From the NCBI RefSeq assembly GCF_008085915.1, contig NZ_VSJK01000022.1:1-64000 (forward strand): DNA of 64,000 nt, read 5' to 3'. Positions within the stretch are counted from its first letter, which is position 1. Every line of letters begins with the position of its first letter. The notes under the pieces are model-generated. The model did not search any database, was not told the origin of the DNA, and was given only the letters and a program-made list of their open reading frames with translations. Position numbers and translations under genes: made by a program. This document shows positions 37,413-46,745 of the stretch, piece after piece. The DNA comes from Oceaniovalibus sp. ACAM 378 (lineage in GTDB: Bacteria > Pseudomonadota > Alphaproteobacteria > Rhodobacterales > Rhodobacteraceae).

Positions 37413-38533
37413 GCCAGCCAGCGGAATACTCCGGGCACGATCCCGCCACCGGCCGAATGAAAACCGTGGGTGTCGCGGACGGGTGGATCGCCGCCATTTC
37501 GGATGCGCCAGAGCAGCAGGGCGCGCCGTGGCTGTCGCCGGGTCTGGTTGACCTGCAGGTCAACGGCTTTGCCGGTCTTGACCTGAATGACGGCGCGCTG
37601 ACCGTGCCGACGGTGGTGGCCCTGTGTCACCGTCTGGCCGACGAAGCGGTGACACGCTTCCTTCCCACGGTTGTTTCGGCATCGGAACCCCGGTTGATCC
37701 AGAGTCTACAAACCCTCGCAAAGTCGGTCGAAACCGATGCTCTGGCAGCGCGGATGATCGCCGGAATACCTGTTGAGGGGCCATTCATTTCGGTCGAGGA
37801 CAGACCGCGTGGCGCCCATCCTGCCGCCGATGTCAGAGCAGCGGACAGCGCTGAAATCCGGCGCTGGCAGGAAGCGGCGGGCGGCTTGGTGCGGATCGTC
37901 ACGCTCGCCGCGGAATCCCCCGGGGCTTGCGATGCCATCGGTTCGTCGATTTCCATCGTCGCCACTTCGGCGATTGCGGGCTATGTCGTCGCCAAGTTTC
38001 CGTTCCGCAGCATCAACATCGTGTTTTTCCTGTTCCTCGCCACGGCCAATGTGCCGTTCGAAGTCTATATGATCCCGCTCTATTTTCAGGTCAAACAACT
38101 GGGGCTGCTGAATTCGGTTCCCGGCCTTCTGGTTGGTTATCTGGTGATGAGCTTTGGCATCTTCCTGATCCGTCAGAACGTGCTCAGCTCGATCCCTGAC
38201 GAATTGATCGAAGCGGCCCGGGTCGACGGCGCGGGCGAGTTCTGGATTTTCTGGCACATTGTCCTGCCACTGTTGCGCGGGCCGCTGGCGGCGCTGGCGG
38301 TGCTGGCGTTCTTCCAAAGCTGGACCGCCTTTGCCTGGCCGATCATCGTTGCAACCAAGCGGTCGGCTTATACGATCGAGGTCGGGTTGGCGCTGTTCCA
38401 GACGGGTTATACTGTCGATCTGCGGCGGTTGTCGGCGGCTTCGGCCTGTGTGCTGGTGCCCTCGCTGCTGGCTTTCGTACTTTTGCGGCGCAGCTTTGTG
38501 CAGGGCGTTGCGGCGTCGGGGATGAAAGAATGA
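37409..38533 (+). pseudogene. In-frame chimera: NagA N-terminal part fused to sugar ABC permease
   Basis: A 374-codon open frame from GTG. Codons 1 to about 172 are N-acetylglucosamine-6-phosphate deacetylase: SPGLVDLQVNGFAGLDLNDG, TRFLPTVVSASEP, AGIPVEGPFIS and VRIVTLAAESPGA, but the metal-binding second half is gone. At about 37925-37940 it passes in frame into the second half of a MalG/UgpE-type permease: PFEVYMIPLYFQVKQLGLLN, the EAA loop LIEAARVDGAGEFWIFWHIV and WPIIVATKR. Both parent functions must be lost. The stop overlaps the next start by ATGA. Confidence 0.85.
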
Positions 38534-39804
38534 CGATTTCCACCAATGAATTCCGCGCCGGAGCCGTGGCCCGCTATGAGAATGCCAACCGCGAAACGCT
38601 GGAATGGATGCTGGCCCGCCCTGCCCTGCACTGCGCATTTCTGGACACCAAGGTCGATGCTCTGACCGGACGGGGCTATGGCGCCGCCGACGGATTGCGC
38701 GGCCCCGACTGGACCTATGGCTGGATCCAGGGCCGCGGGGTGGAGGCGCTGGCGACGTTCGCCCACCATTATCGGACACATGACCCGGCGCTGGCCGAGC
38801 GGCTGACCGACCGGCTGCGCCCGCTTTATGAACGGCTGGCGGAAACGGCGAAGGGCGGACATGCCTATTTCCTCTATGATAACGCGCTGCGATCAGTGCG
38901 GTTTGAAGGCGATGGCCCGGTTGCCCAAGCGCGGCCCAACGACATTTTCACATTCTCGGATGCATTCGTCGCCATTGGCGGCAAGGTGGTCAATGAGGTC
39001 GAACCGAAGCACCGCGTTATCGCAATGGTGTTCCAGAACTATGCGCTTTACCCGCATATGACAGTGGTCGACAACATGGGCTTTTCGATGCGACTGTTGA
39101 GCCACAGCAAGGCCGAGCGTCGTGCAGCAGTAGAGCGTGCAGCGACGATCCTTGGGCTGACCGATTATCTTGATCGTCTGCCGAAACAGCTTTCCTGCGG
39201 GCAGCGGCAGCGAGTAGCGATGGGTCGCACCATCGTGCGTCAGCCGCAGGTGTTCCTGTTCGACGAACCGCTATCAAACCTTGACGCGCAGTTGCGGGTG
39301 CAGATGCAGGCCGAGTTGAAGACGCTTCATTCGCGGCTGAAAGTGACGACGATCCATGTGACCCACGATCAGATCGTGGTGATGAAGGACGGCGATGTCA
39401 TTCAGGCCGGTGCGCCGCTGGAAATCTATCACCGCCCGATCGAGACCTTTGTGGCCAGCTTTATCGGCTCTCCGGCGATGAATCTTTTTCCGGCCTCTAT
39501 CGAAGACGACGGCGTGATCTTTGCCGGTCGCTGTTGGCGCGACGCGCGTGCGGGTGTGTCGGGCAAGGTGCAACTGGGTATCCGGCCCGAACATCTGCAG
39601 ATTGACCCAGAGGGTGTGGCGTTGGAGGTCGGCAACGTGGACCCGACCGGATCAGAGAGGCTGATACAGGGTCAGATCGGCGAACATGCAGTGACATTGC
39701 TGCTGCGTCAGCGCGTCGATGTTCGCCCGGGCCAATCGCTCAGCGTTTCAGCCGATCCCGAACCGCTGCATCTGTTTGATGCCAAAGGGATACGAATGGC
39801 CTGA
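38530..39804 (+). pseudogene. In-frame chimera: AGE-family N-terminal part fused to UgpC/MalK ATPase lacking Walker A
   Basis: A 424-codon open frame. Codons 1 to about 148 resemble an AGE-family enzyme (TYGWIQGRGVEALATFAHHY, GHAYFLYDNALR, FTFSDAFVA). At about 38975 it continues in frame as an ABC sugar-importer ATPase from IGGKVVNEVEP: MVFQNYALYPHMTVVDNMGF, LSCGQRQRVAMGRTIVRQP, VFLFDEPLSNLDAQLR and a C-terminal TOBE-like regulatory domain. The ATPase lacks its Walker A region, so it cannot bind ATP normally; the epimerase lacks its second half. Confidence 0.85.
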
Positions 39805-39996
39805 GGGCGGTCAGGAACAGGGCGATCTCCTATGTCGCTTTCGGGTGACCGGCTGCCGTCACAAAACCCGCGCACGGTTAACTACCGTGATTGGCGAAAA
39901 TGACTGTTCCGCGGAGGCTGCAATGCCGTGCAAACTATCACTTATGTGCCGGATTTGGACCGATCACGCCCGAAAAGTCGTGCCGGCAGTGGGTTT

Positions 39997-40428
39997 TCAA
40001 TTACCCTCACCCGTAGTTGGCGGATCTTTCGCATCAGATTGCACCACTTCGGCGGACGCGCCCCAAAACTCGACTGCGCTGTTGAACTCTGCGACGTAGA
40101 AGGCTGAAGCTTCAGGTCCCGAAGGGTCGCCGTCGAAACGTCCGACCCGCCGTGCACATTCGAAAAAACCTGGCGCCGGCAATCCGCCCCGTGTCTTGCT
40201 GATCACAAGCGCTGCGATCAACGGGCGGGCGGCCGCGGCGTCCTCTTCCATCAGGCATTCCAACGCGACGGTAAGTTGATGGATGGTATTTGGCGGCGAG
40301 ATCGCCAAGGCCTTGGCAAGAGCTTGGTAGGTGATGGCAGCCCCCTGCCCGACAATCTGGCCGAGATAAGCCCGGACGCGTGGCACCAATACGTCGGTCG
40401 AGCGTACCGTTGAATCAACAAGTCGCAA
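39997..40428 (-). CDS. Conserved hypothetical protein
   Basis: A 143-residue frame on the minus strand with coherent protein composition: VPRVRAYLGQIVGQGAAITY, ALAISPPNTIHQLTVALECL, AARPLIAALVISKTRGGLPA and FFECARRVGRFDGDPSG. The helical start and the LPAPGFFE-ARRVGR stretch recall a small uncharacterised alphaproteobacterial family. No catalytic motif, signal or membrane segment. It sits between the decayed sugar locus and the second nagA stump, so it may itself be a relic, but the frame is undamaged. Confidence 0.6.
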   Translation of the reverse strand: MRLVDSTVRSTDVLVPRVRAYLGQIVGQGAAITYQALAKALAISPPNTIHQLTVALECLMEEDAAAARPLIAALVISKTRGGLPAPGFFECARRVGRFDGDPSGPEASAFYVAEFNSAVEFWGASAEVVQSDAKDPPTTGEGN

Positions 40429-40523
40429 TGAATTACTCCGGTCATCGCCCCGTTGCCAGCGAGGTGCGGTTGCAGAATCTTGCGGCCATTTTCAGCTTCT
40501 GTCCGGCGATGATACCACCGATG

Positions 40524-40655
40524 TCAATGTTCGGGCAGTCGTTGCTGTAAGGCCAGACCACTGTTATCGATCTGTGCAGCGGTTAGCGCCGGATCGTTGA
40601 AATCCACCCCGGCGCATCCGTTGACATGAAGATCAAAACGCCCCTGCGATCGTCT
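40524..40655 (-). pseudogene. nagA stump downstream of nagB
   Basis: Immediately after the nagB stop the minus strand encodes FDLHVNGCAGVDFNDPALTA then AQID, the N-terminal metal-loop region of an N-acetylglucosamine-6-phosphate deacetylase, but the resemblance ends within 40 codons and the frame stops at 40524. This is a different nagA from the stump at 37409 (sequence LHVNGCAGVDFND versus LQVNGFAGLDLND). Confidence 0.65.
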
Positions 40656-40659
40656 GTGT

Positions 40660-41406
40660 TCAGTCTGCCGGGGGCTTGCGCAGGCTCGCGGAATCAACAT
40701 CCAGATGTAATGCACAGGCGCCATGACGCTGCAGAATCGACGCGGGCGCGTCGACCGTCACACTGCCTTCGACAGCGGCCACCACAGCCTTCGCCTTGCG
40801 CTGATCGGGGACCGAGATAATCAACTTTTTCGACTTCATGATCTGGTGAATGGACATGGATACGGCGCGTTCCGGCACATCCTCCAAAGTTGCAAACCAA
40901 CCCTCGCCCATTTGCTGGCGGCGGCAGGCCTCGTCCAGCGTCACGACGATAAACGGTGTTTCAATCTCGAAATCGGCCGGAGGGTCATTGAATGCCAAGT
41001 GACAGTTTTCACCAATTCCGGCAAAGCACACCGCGATTTCTTCCTGCGCGATACGCCCGTTCAATGCAGAAATCGCCGCATCAAGATCATCTGCAGAGCC
41101 ATCAACCGGTACAAATTCTTTCAGACCGTCAATCCGATTGACAAAACGATCCCGCAGATAGCCCCGGAAACTCGCAGGATGGTCGGCATGCACGCCCACA
41201 TATTCATCAAGATGAAAGGCGGTCACCTTTGACCAGTCGATTTCCTCTTGAATCAGGGCGTCCAGCACCTCGAATTGGCTGGCTCCGGTTGCGACAATGA
41301 TTGACGCTTTTCCCTCTGCCTCGATTGCGGCGCGGATCGCTGCAGCACCCTCCGCAGCGGCAGCCCGCCCCAACGCGCTTTTATCTTCATGAACTGTGAT
41401 ATGCAT
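40660..41406 (-). CDS. nagB: Glucosamine-6-phosphate deaminase NagB
   Basis: Converts glucosamine-6-phosphate to fructose-6-phosphate and ammonia. The 248-residue protein has [37 protein letters not shown] (catalytic Asp), [20 protein letters not shown] (family GIGxxGHxAFNEP, here with CHLAFNDP) and [20 protein letters not shown]. The second motif departs slightly from E. coli NagB, so a related amino-sugar deaminase is possible. The ATG at 41406 is the family start. It is the only intact amino-sugar gene in this decayed region. Confidence 0.88.
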   Translation of the reverse strand: MHITVHEDKSALGRAAAAEGAAAIRAAIEAEGKASIIVATGASQFEVLDALIQEEIDWSKVTAFHLDEYVGVHADHPASFRGYLRDRFVNRIDGLKEFVPVDGSADDLDAAISALNGRIAQEEIAVCFAGIGENCHLAFNDPPADFEIETPFIVVTLDEACRRQQMGEGWFATLEDVPERAVSMSIHQIMKSKKLIISVPDQRKAKAVVAAVEGSVTVDAPASILQRHGACALHLDVDSASLRKPPAD

Positions 41407-41784
41407 CAGGCGATCCACCTTTGAGAACATAATTGTTTGAAATCAATGACCATCATGCCAAGGAATAGTCAACCACAGCGCTGTTTCAGCGACCTTGCCG
41501 GATATGCGTGGATGTTACTTTTGACGTGGGGGTTTGCTGACATTTTGAACGTTGGTTGAGTGCTTACATGCGTCATACGTCTTTATGCGGCGTCCACAAA
41601 CCGCGGGTCGGTAGGGTGATGGACGGGTCTGTTGCACAAATCAGCTGACGGAAAACGCTCACCTTTCCTGAGGCGGAGTCATGCCGTGGCTTTTGTGACA
41701 GGAATGCCAAGGGCGGTGTAGCCGTTCAGGATCGCGATGCGCACCTGAACCTCCGCGACCTGTCGGTCGAAGTCGCGCGCCATG

Positions 41785-41821
41785 CATTGCCCGGCAGTCG
41801 CTGCTTGCAGCGATGAGAGGG
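41785..41821 (-). repeat. 37-bp double-hairpin element, copy C
   Basis: Read on the minus strand: CCCTCTCA, stem TCGCTGC, loop AA, GCAGCGA, then CTGCCGGGCAATG. It splits the IS5 transposase string QRL-MARDF; deleting exactly 37 bases restores it. The following bases are CATGG. No flanking duplication. Confidence 0.85.
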
Positions 41822-41854
41822 AGGCGTTGGCCGAGCTGTTTCACACAATGCATC

Positions 41855-41894
41855 CGTTGCCCGGCGGTCGATTGCAAAGCAATCGATGAGAGGG
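41855..41894 (-). repeat. 40-bp double-hairpin element, copy D (longer stem)
   Basis: Minus-strand reading: CCCTCTCA, stem TCGATTGC, loop TTT, GCAATCGA, then CCGCCGGGCAACG. The stem is one pair longer and the loop one base longer than in the other copies, giving 40 bp. Deleting it restores VETKMHCVK. The following bases are GATGC. Confidence 0.85.
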
Positions 41895-42067
41895 TTTGTT
41901 TCGACGCGGCTCCGGCGGTGGTATCCGCTCCAGGTCCGCCAGAGTGATCGACCCAGATACTTCGATGCGCGCAGCGCATCGTTCCTGGCGACGGCACCAG
42001 CGGTGCATGGCTTCCACGGCTGGGCATTCTTGCGTGGCGGAATGACTGCGGCTGCACCGCGGTCAGC

Positions 42068-42104
42068 CCCTCTCATGCATGTAAACATGCACTGCCGGGC
42101 AGTG
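42068..42104 (+). repeat. 37-bp double-hairpin element, copy B
   Basis: Plus-strand reading: CCCTCTCA, stem TGCATGT, loop AA, ACATGCA, then CTGCCGGGCAGTG. It is one base different from copy A, 29 kb away. It splits the transposase between CHNAI and the DRGAAAVIPP region; excision restores the frame. Next bases are GATGG. Confidence 0.85.
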
Positions 42105-42365
42105 GATGGCGTTGTGGCATCTGCGCGTGTTGTATGCGCCATCCGCGGTCACGCTGCCAATCTCCTGATCGCGCGGAATCTGATTAAGCCGATGAAGCAA
42201 CATCGGTGCTTCACCCGTGTTGCTACCCGTGATCTCGACCGCTCTGACGTCCAGTGTCTCTTCATCAATGCCGATATGGATCTTGCGCCGGACACGTTGT
42301 TTGGGGCCGCCCTGCTTGCGTGCGTTCCATTCGCCTTCCCCTTCGATCTTGATGCCGGTGCTGTC

Positions 42366-42402
42366 CACTGCCCGGCAGTCGCTGCTTGCAGCGACGAGAG
42401 GG
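42366..42402 (-). repeat. 37-bp double-hairpin element, copy E
   Basis: Minus-strand reading: CCCTCTCG, stem TCGCTGC, loop AA, GCAGCGA, then CTGCCGGGCAGTG. It lies between HLL and DSTGIKIEG of the IS5 transposase. Same stem as copy C, differing at two positions outside it. Next bases are GACAG. Confidence 0.85.
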
Positions 42403-42673
42403 GCTAAGCAGATGCAGCGGCCCCTGCGCGCCGTGATACGGAATATTGACTGCAAGTATCCTCTGACGACGGCAGATGGTGCTGAAGTCAGGCACGGCCC
42501 AAGCGAGACCCGCCAGCCGGAGGAGGCTTTCCACAAAGCCAGTCGTCTGCCGAAGTGCCATCCCGAACAGCACTTTCATGGTCAGGCAAGTCTGGATCGC
42601 GGCGTCACTGAGTACGCGATCTGCCCCTCCTGCCGGAAGGTTCGCCATCCCAGTTCATCTCGGGATCAAACCA

Positions 42674-42710
42674 CCCTCTCATCGCTACAAGCAGCGACTG
42701 CCGGGCAGTG
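42674..42710 (+). repeat. 37-bp double-hairpin element, copy F
   Basis: Plus-strand reading: CCCTCTCA, stem TCGCTAC, loop AA, GCAGCGA (one A-C mismatch), then CTGCCGGGCAGTG. It splits RGSLTI from the following Trp codon of the transposase; removing 37 bases rejoins ATC-TGG. Next bases are GATCG. Confidence 0.85.
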
Positions 42711-42869
42711 GATCGTCAGTGACCCGCGGCACTTCAGCGCCTCATTGTAGGCGGTCCAGTTCGTCGTCTTGCAGGCCGGAGGCGTCGGTTTATTCATGCG
42801 GGCCAGCTATCACACTGGATTCACGACATGAATCCCTCAACCGATTTGTGCAATAAAGCCTCGCCGGAA

Positions 42870-42897
42870 TAAAAAAGGGGCGCCACAAGGGCGCCCC
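42870..42897 (-). terminator. Intrinsic terminator of nrdJ
   Basis: On the minus strand GGGGCGCC, a short loop and GGCGCCCC followed by TTTTTTATT. An eight-pair GC stem with U-run, about 200 bases downstream of the nrdJ stop. The 203 bases between the nrdJ stop and this hairpin show no gene. Confidence 0.85.
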
Positions 42898-43100
42898 ATA
42901 GGTTCACTGGAACAGGCTCAGTTGGTTCACCGCTCGGTTTGTTTTATGCCTGCGGCCTGTCCAGGCTACAGAGCAAGCGCACCTGCTCTGGATCTCAGTG
43001 TTCAACGCCAAAGACTGGCTTGTGGCGTTCTGACCCTTGGACGGGGTCTAAGTCGGGCCATCCGTCGAGCGCTTGCGACCTTTGGACAGTCCTCATCTCC

Positions 43101-46100
43101 TCAGCTGCACCCGCTGGTTCCCCCGCAGGTATTGCACTTCATGCAGGTGCCGTTGCGCACCAGTGTATAGTTGCCGCATTCACCGCAGGCCTCGCCCTCG
43201 AAACCCTGCATCTTTGCCTTGGCCCGTGCATTTATTGCCGTGCTTGCGACCACTGATCCGCGCGCCGTCACCTCGGGCGCGCGGGCTTGCAGGACCGCGA
43301 CCGTGTCGGTGGCCACGCCGCCCTGCAGAAGGGTCAGTTCCTTCGGCATGCGGTTGCGCAGATATCCGGACGACGCCACCTGCTTCAGCACTTCCAGCGG
43401 TGAGTTGCCGTTGCTGCCCGGGACTTGGGCGAAGTTGCGTTTGCCCTCTTGCTCGCCCCGGCCGATGTCGTCGAAAGTTGCGCCGGTGGGTTGAACATGG
43501 GCCAGATCGGTGCGGTCAAGATAGCTTACGGCCAGTTCGCGGAAGATATAGTCAAGGATCGATGTGGCGTTCTTGATCGTCTCGTTGCCCTGCACAATGC
43601 CCGCCGGTTCGAACTTGGTGAAGGTGAAGGCATCCACGAACTCTTCCAGCGGTACGCCGTATTGCAGGCCGACCGACACCGCGATGGCGAAGTTGTTCAT
43701 CATCGCGCGGAAACCGGCACCTTCCTTGTGCATGTCGATAAAGATTTCACCCAGTTTGCCGTCACGGTATTCACCGGTGCGCAGGTAAACCTTATGCCCG
43801 CCGATGATCGCCTTCTGGGTATAGCCGCGGCGCCGTTCGGGCAGTCTTTCACGTTCTTGCGCGACCTCCTTGATGATGATCTTTTCGATCACTTTTTCGG
43901 CCAGCACGATGGCCTTTTCGCGGTCGCTGCCGCTGGCCAGTATTTCCTGCGCCTCTTCGTCATCCTCGACCAGAGATGCCGCCAGCGGCTGACTCAGCTT
44001 CGAACCGTCACGGTACAGCGCATTCGCCTTGACCCCCAGCGACCAGGACAATTCATAAGCTTTCTGGCAATCCTCGATGGTCGAATCGTTTGGCATGTTG
44101 ATTGTCTTGGAGATCGCGCCCGAGATGAACGACTGCGCCGCCGCCATCATGTGGATGTGGCTGTCGACCGAAAGGAACCGCCTGCCCTTCTTGCCGCAGG
44201 GGTTGGCGCAATCGAAGATGTGATAGTGATCTTCCTTGAGGAACGGCGCGCCTTCCAGCGTCATGGTTCCGCAGACGTGATCGTTCGCCGCTTCGATATC
44301 CTGTTTGGAAAACCCGAGCGAGCGGAGCAGGTCGAACGTGGGATCAGCCAGCTTTTCAGCCGGGATGCCAAGGGTTTCGCGGCAGAACGCCTCGCCCAGC
44401 GTCCATTGATTGAATACGAAACGGATGTCGAAGGCCGACGGCAGGGCGGCTTCGATCTTGGCGATCTCGTTCGCGCCGAACCCGTGGCCGATCAGCGTGC
44501 TTGAATTGATCGAAGGCGCATTGCCGATGGAGCCGTGGCCGACCGCATAGGCGATGATCTCTTCGATCTGCGCGCTGCCGTATCCAAGGTTTTCCAACGC
44601 GGCAGGGACCGACCGGTTGATGATCTTGAAATATCCGCCGCCCGCCAGTTTCTTGAACTTGACCAGCGCGAAATCAGGCTCGATCCCTGTGGTGTCGCAA
44701 TCCATCACCAGACCGATGGTGCCGGTGGGGGCAACGACGCTGACCTGTGCGTTGCGAAAACCGCTCTTTTCGCCCAGCGCGAGGGCTTCGTCCCAAGCGC
44801 CTTTGGCAATCGCGATCAGGCGCTGATCGGGGCAATTGCCGTGATCCAATGCCACCGGAAGTGTCGCAAGCGCCTCGTATCCGCCTGTTTTGCCATAGGC
44901 TGCGTTGCGGTGGTTGCGGATCACCCGCAGCATGTGATTGCGGTTCTTGCCATAGCCGGGAAATGCACCCAGCTCGCCCGCCATTTCGGCGCTAGTGGCA
45001 TAGGATACGCCGGTCATGATCGCCGTCAGCGCGCCGCACAAGGCGCGGCCCTCATCGCTGTCGTATCCATGGCCCATATTCATCAGCAGCCCGCCGATAT
45101 TGGCATAGCCAAGGCCAAGCGTCCGGAAATCATAGGACCGCTGGGCAATTTCCTTGGACGGAAACTGTGCCATCATGACGCTGATTTCCAGCGTCACTGT
45201 CCACAGACGCGTGGCATGCATGTAATCCGCGACCTGAAACTCACCATCCTTGAGGAAGGTCAGCAGGTTCATCGACGCAAGATTGCAGGCGGTGTCGTCG
45301 AGGAACATATATTCGCTGCACGGGTTCGAGCCACGGATGGCGCCGTCTTCGGGGCAGGTGTGCCAATCGTTGATCGTGTCGTGATACTGGATGCCCGGAT
45401 CGGCGCAGGCCCATGCGGCATGGCCGACCTGCTCCCACAGATCGCGGGCCTGAATGGTTTTCGCGACCTTGCCGTCCTTGCGGTTGATCAAATCCCATGT
45501 GCCGTCAGTTTCGACCGCCTTCAGGAACGCATCGGTCACCCGGATCGAGTTGTTCGAGTTCTGGCCCGAAACGCTGCTGTATGCCTCGGAGTCCCAATCG
45601 GTGTCATAGGTCGGGAATTCGATGCTGGTGTGGCCTTGCTTAGCGTAATCCAGCACGCGTTTTACATAGGTTTCCGGGATCGCGACCTTCTTGGCGTCCT
45701 TGACCGCTGCCTTCAGCGCCTCGTTCACCTTGGGGTCACAGGCATCCTCGACCTTGCCGTCCCATGCCTTGATTGCGGCGAACAGGGCGTTCAGCTTTTG
45801 CTCGTGCATCTTGGAGCCGGCAACGATGCTGGCGACCTTCTGTTCCTCGATGACCTTCCAGTTGATGAAGTCCTCGATATCCGGGTGATCGGCATCGACG
45901 ATCACCATCTTGGCCGCGCGGCGCGTGGTGCCGCCCGACTTGATCGCGCCAGCCGCCCGGTCGCCAATCTTAAGGAACCCCATCAGGCCCGAGGATTTCC
46001 CGCCACCGGACAATTTCTCGCCCTGCCCGCGCAGCGAGGAAAAGTTGGTGCCGGTGCCGCTGCCGTATTTGAACAACCTCGCCTCGCGCACCCACAGATC

Positions 46101-46745
46101 CATGATTCCGCCGTCGTTGACCAGATCATCGGCCACCGACTGAATGAAACAGGCGTGCGGCTGGGGATGCTCATAGGACGACTTTGAACGGGTCAGCTTG
46201 CCGGTCTTGTAATCGACATAGTGATGCCCTTGTGCCGGGCCGTCGATACCGTAAGCCCAGTGCAGCCCGGTGTTGAACCACTGCGGGCTGTTCGGCGCCG
46301 CCTTCTGGGTGGCCAGCATGAAACGCATCTCGTCGAAATAGGCGCGCGCGTCGGATTCGTTGGTGAAGTATCCACCCTTCCAGCCCCAATAGGTCCAAGC
46401 GCCCGCCAGCCGGTCGAACACCTGTTTGGAACTGGTCTCACCGCCATACCGGTGAGATTCGGGCAGCGCCGACAAAGCCGCTTCGTCGGGAACCGAGCGC
46501 CACAGGAATTCGGGCATGTCTTTTTCACGCACACGCTTCAGGGCCGCAGGAACGCCAGCCTTGCGGAAATATTTCTGGGCGATGACATCGCTTGCAACCT
46601 GGCTCCAGCTTCCCGGAACCTCCACCTGGTCGTTGTGAAACACGACCGTACCGTCAGGATTGCGGATTTCCGACGTGATGGTCGAGAAATCCAGCCGGGC
46701 ATAGGGGTCCGATCCTGCCTTGGTGAAATTGCGTTCGATTTTCAT
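43101..46745 (-). CDS. nrdJ: Adenosylcobalamin-dependent (class II) ribonucleotide reductase NrdJ
   Basis: Makes deoxyribonucleotides using a B12 radical. The 1214-residue protein shows [40 protein letters not shown] (active-site NPCSE region), [19 protein letters not shown] and [20 protein letters not shown]; the long C-terminus ends in a zinc-type Cys cluster [20 protein letters not shown]. This large form is common in Alphaproteobacteria. It depends on cobalamin, whose pathway genes cobH and cobL lie in this window. Followed by an intrinsic terminator and preceded by a candidate NrdR box. Confidence 0.97.
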   Translation of the reverse strand: MKIERNFTKAGSDPYARLDFSTITSEIRNPDGTVVFHNDQVEVPGSWSQVASDVIAQKYFRKAGVPAALKRVREKDMPEFLWRSVPDEAALSALPESHRYGGETSSKQVFDRLAGAWTYWGWKGGYFTNESDARAYFDEMRFMLATQKAAPNSPQWFNTGLHWAYGIDGPAQGHHYVDYKTGKLTRSKSSYEHPQPHACFIQSVADDLVNDGGIMDLWVREARLFKYGSGTGTNFSSLRGQGEKLSGGGKSSGLMGFLKIGDRAAGAIKSGGTTRRAAKMVIVDADHPDIEDFINWKVIEEQKVASIVAGSKMHEQKLNALFAAIKAWDGKVEDACDPKVNEALKAAVKDAKKVAIPETYVKRVLDYAKQGHTSIEFPTYDTDWDSEAYSSVSGQNSNNSIRVTDAFLKAVETDGTWDLINRKDGKVAKTIQARDLWEQVGHAAWACADPGIQYHDTINDWHTCPEDGAIRGSNPCSEYMFLDDTACNLASMNLLTFLKDGEFQVADYMHATRLWTVTLEISVMMAQFPSKEIAQRSYDFRTLGLGYANIGGLLMNMGHGYDSDEGRALCGALTAIMTGVSYATSAEMAGELGAFPGYGKNRNHMLRVIRNHRNAAYGKTGGYEALATLPVALDHGNCPDQRLIAIAKGAWDEALALGEKSGFRNAQVSVVAPTGTIGLVMDCDTTGIEPDFALVKFKKLAGGGYFKIINRSVPAALENLGYGSAQIEEIIAYAVGHGSIGNAPSINSSTLIGHGFGANEIAKIEAALPSAFDIRFVFNQWTLGEAFCRETLGIPAEKLADPTFDLLRSLGFSKQDIEAANDHVCGTMTLEGAPFLKEDHYHIFDCANPCGKKGRRFLSVDSHIHMMAAAQSFISGAISKTINMPNDSTIEDCQKAYELSWSLGVKANALYRDGSKLSQPLAASLVEDDEEAQEILASGSDREKAIVLAEKVIEKIIIKEVAQERERLPERRRGYTQKAIIGGHKVYLRTGEYRDGKLGEIFIDMHKEGAGFRAMMNNFAIAVSVGLQYGVPLEEFVDAFTFTKFEPAGIVQGNETIKNATSILDYIFRELAVSYLDRTDLAHVQPTGATFDDIGRGEQEGKRNFAQVPGSNGNSPLEVLKQVASSGYLRNRMPKELTLLQGGVATDTVAVLQARAPEVTARGSVVASTAINARAKAKMQGFEGEACGECGNYTLVRNGTCMKCNTCGGTSGCS

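Larger units (their letters stand above)
41679..42797 (-). pseudogene. IS5-family transposase, broken by five hairpin elements and small indels
   Basis: From the ATG at 42797 (MNKPTPPACKTTNW) the family sequence can be followed across frames: MKVLFGMALRQTTGFVESLL, GEWNARKQGGPKQRV, RKIHIGIDEETLDVRAVEIT, IPRDQEIGSVTADGAYNTRR, AVIPPRKNAQPWK, LGRSLWRTWSGYHRRSRVE and the end VTKATA with TGA at 41679. Frame is lost at each 37- or 40-bp insert and also near 42620, where two extra bases precede DAAIQT. The protein cannot be made. Confidence 0.85.
41625..42860. mobile_element. IS5-family (IS903-like ends) insertion sequence, degenerate
   Basis: The left end GGGTCTGTTGCACAAATC (41625) and the inverted right end, read inward GGCTTTATTGCACAAATC (42860), match the common GGCTTTGTTGCACAAAT ends. 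The span is 1236 bp; subtracting the five small hairpin elements inside (188 bp) gives about 1048 bp, a normal size. No target duplication is seen (GTGATGGAC before, TCGCCGGAA after), so flanks have been rearranged. The right end lies ten bases from the nrdJ terminator U-run. Confidence 0.85.

Noticed and set aside
41785-42710. CRISPR array or integron attC array
   Set aside because: The five short repeats in the IS are irregularly spaced, occur in both orientations and lie inside one transposase gene; no cas or integrase genes are nearby and there are no spacer- or cassette-like units.
44535-46187. 550-codon open frame on the plus strand opposite nrdJ
   Set aside because: It is antisense to strongly conserved NrdJ coding sequence, has no family resemblance and is explained by the codon bias of GC-rich DNA.
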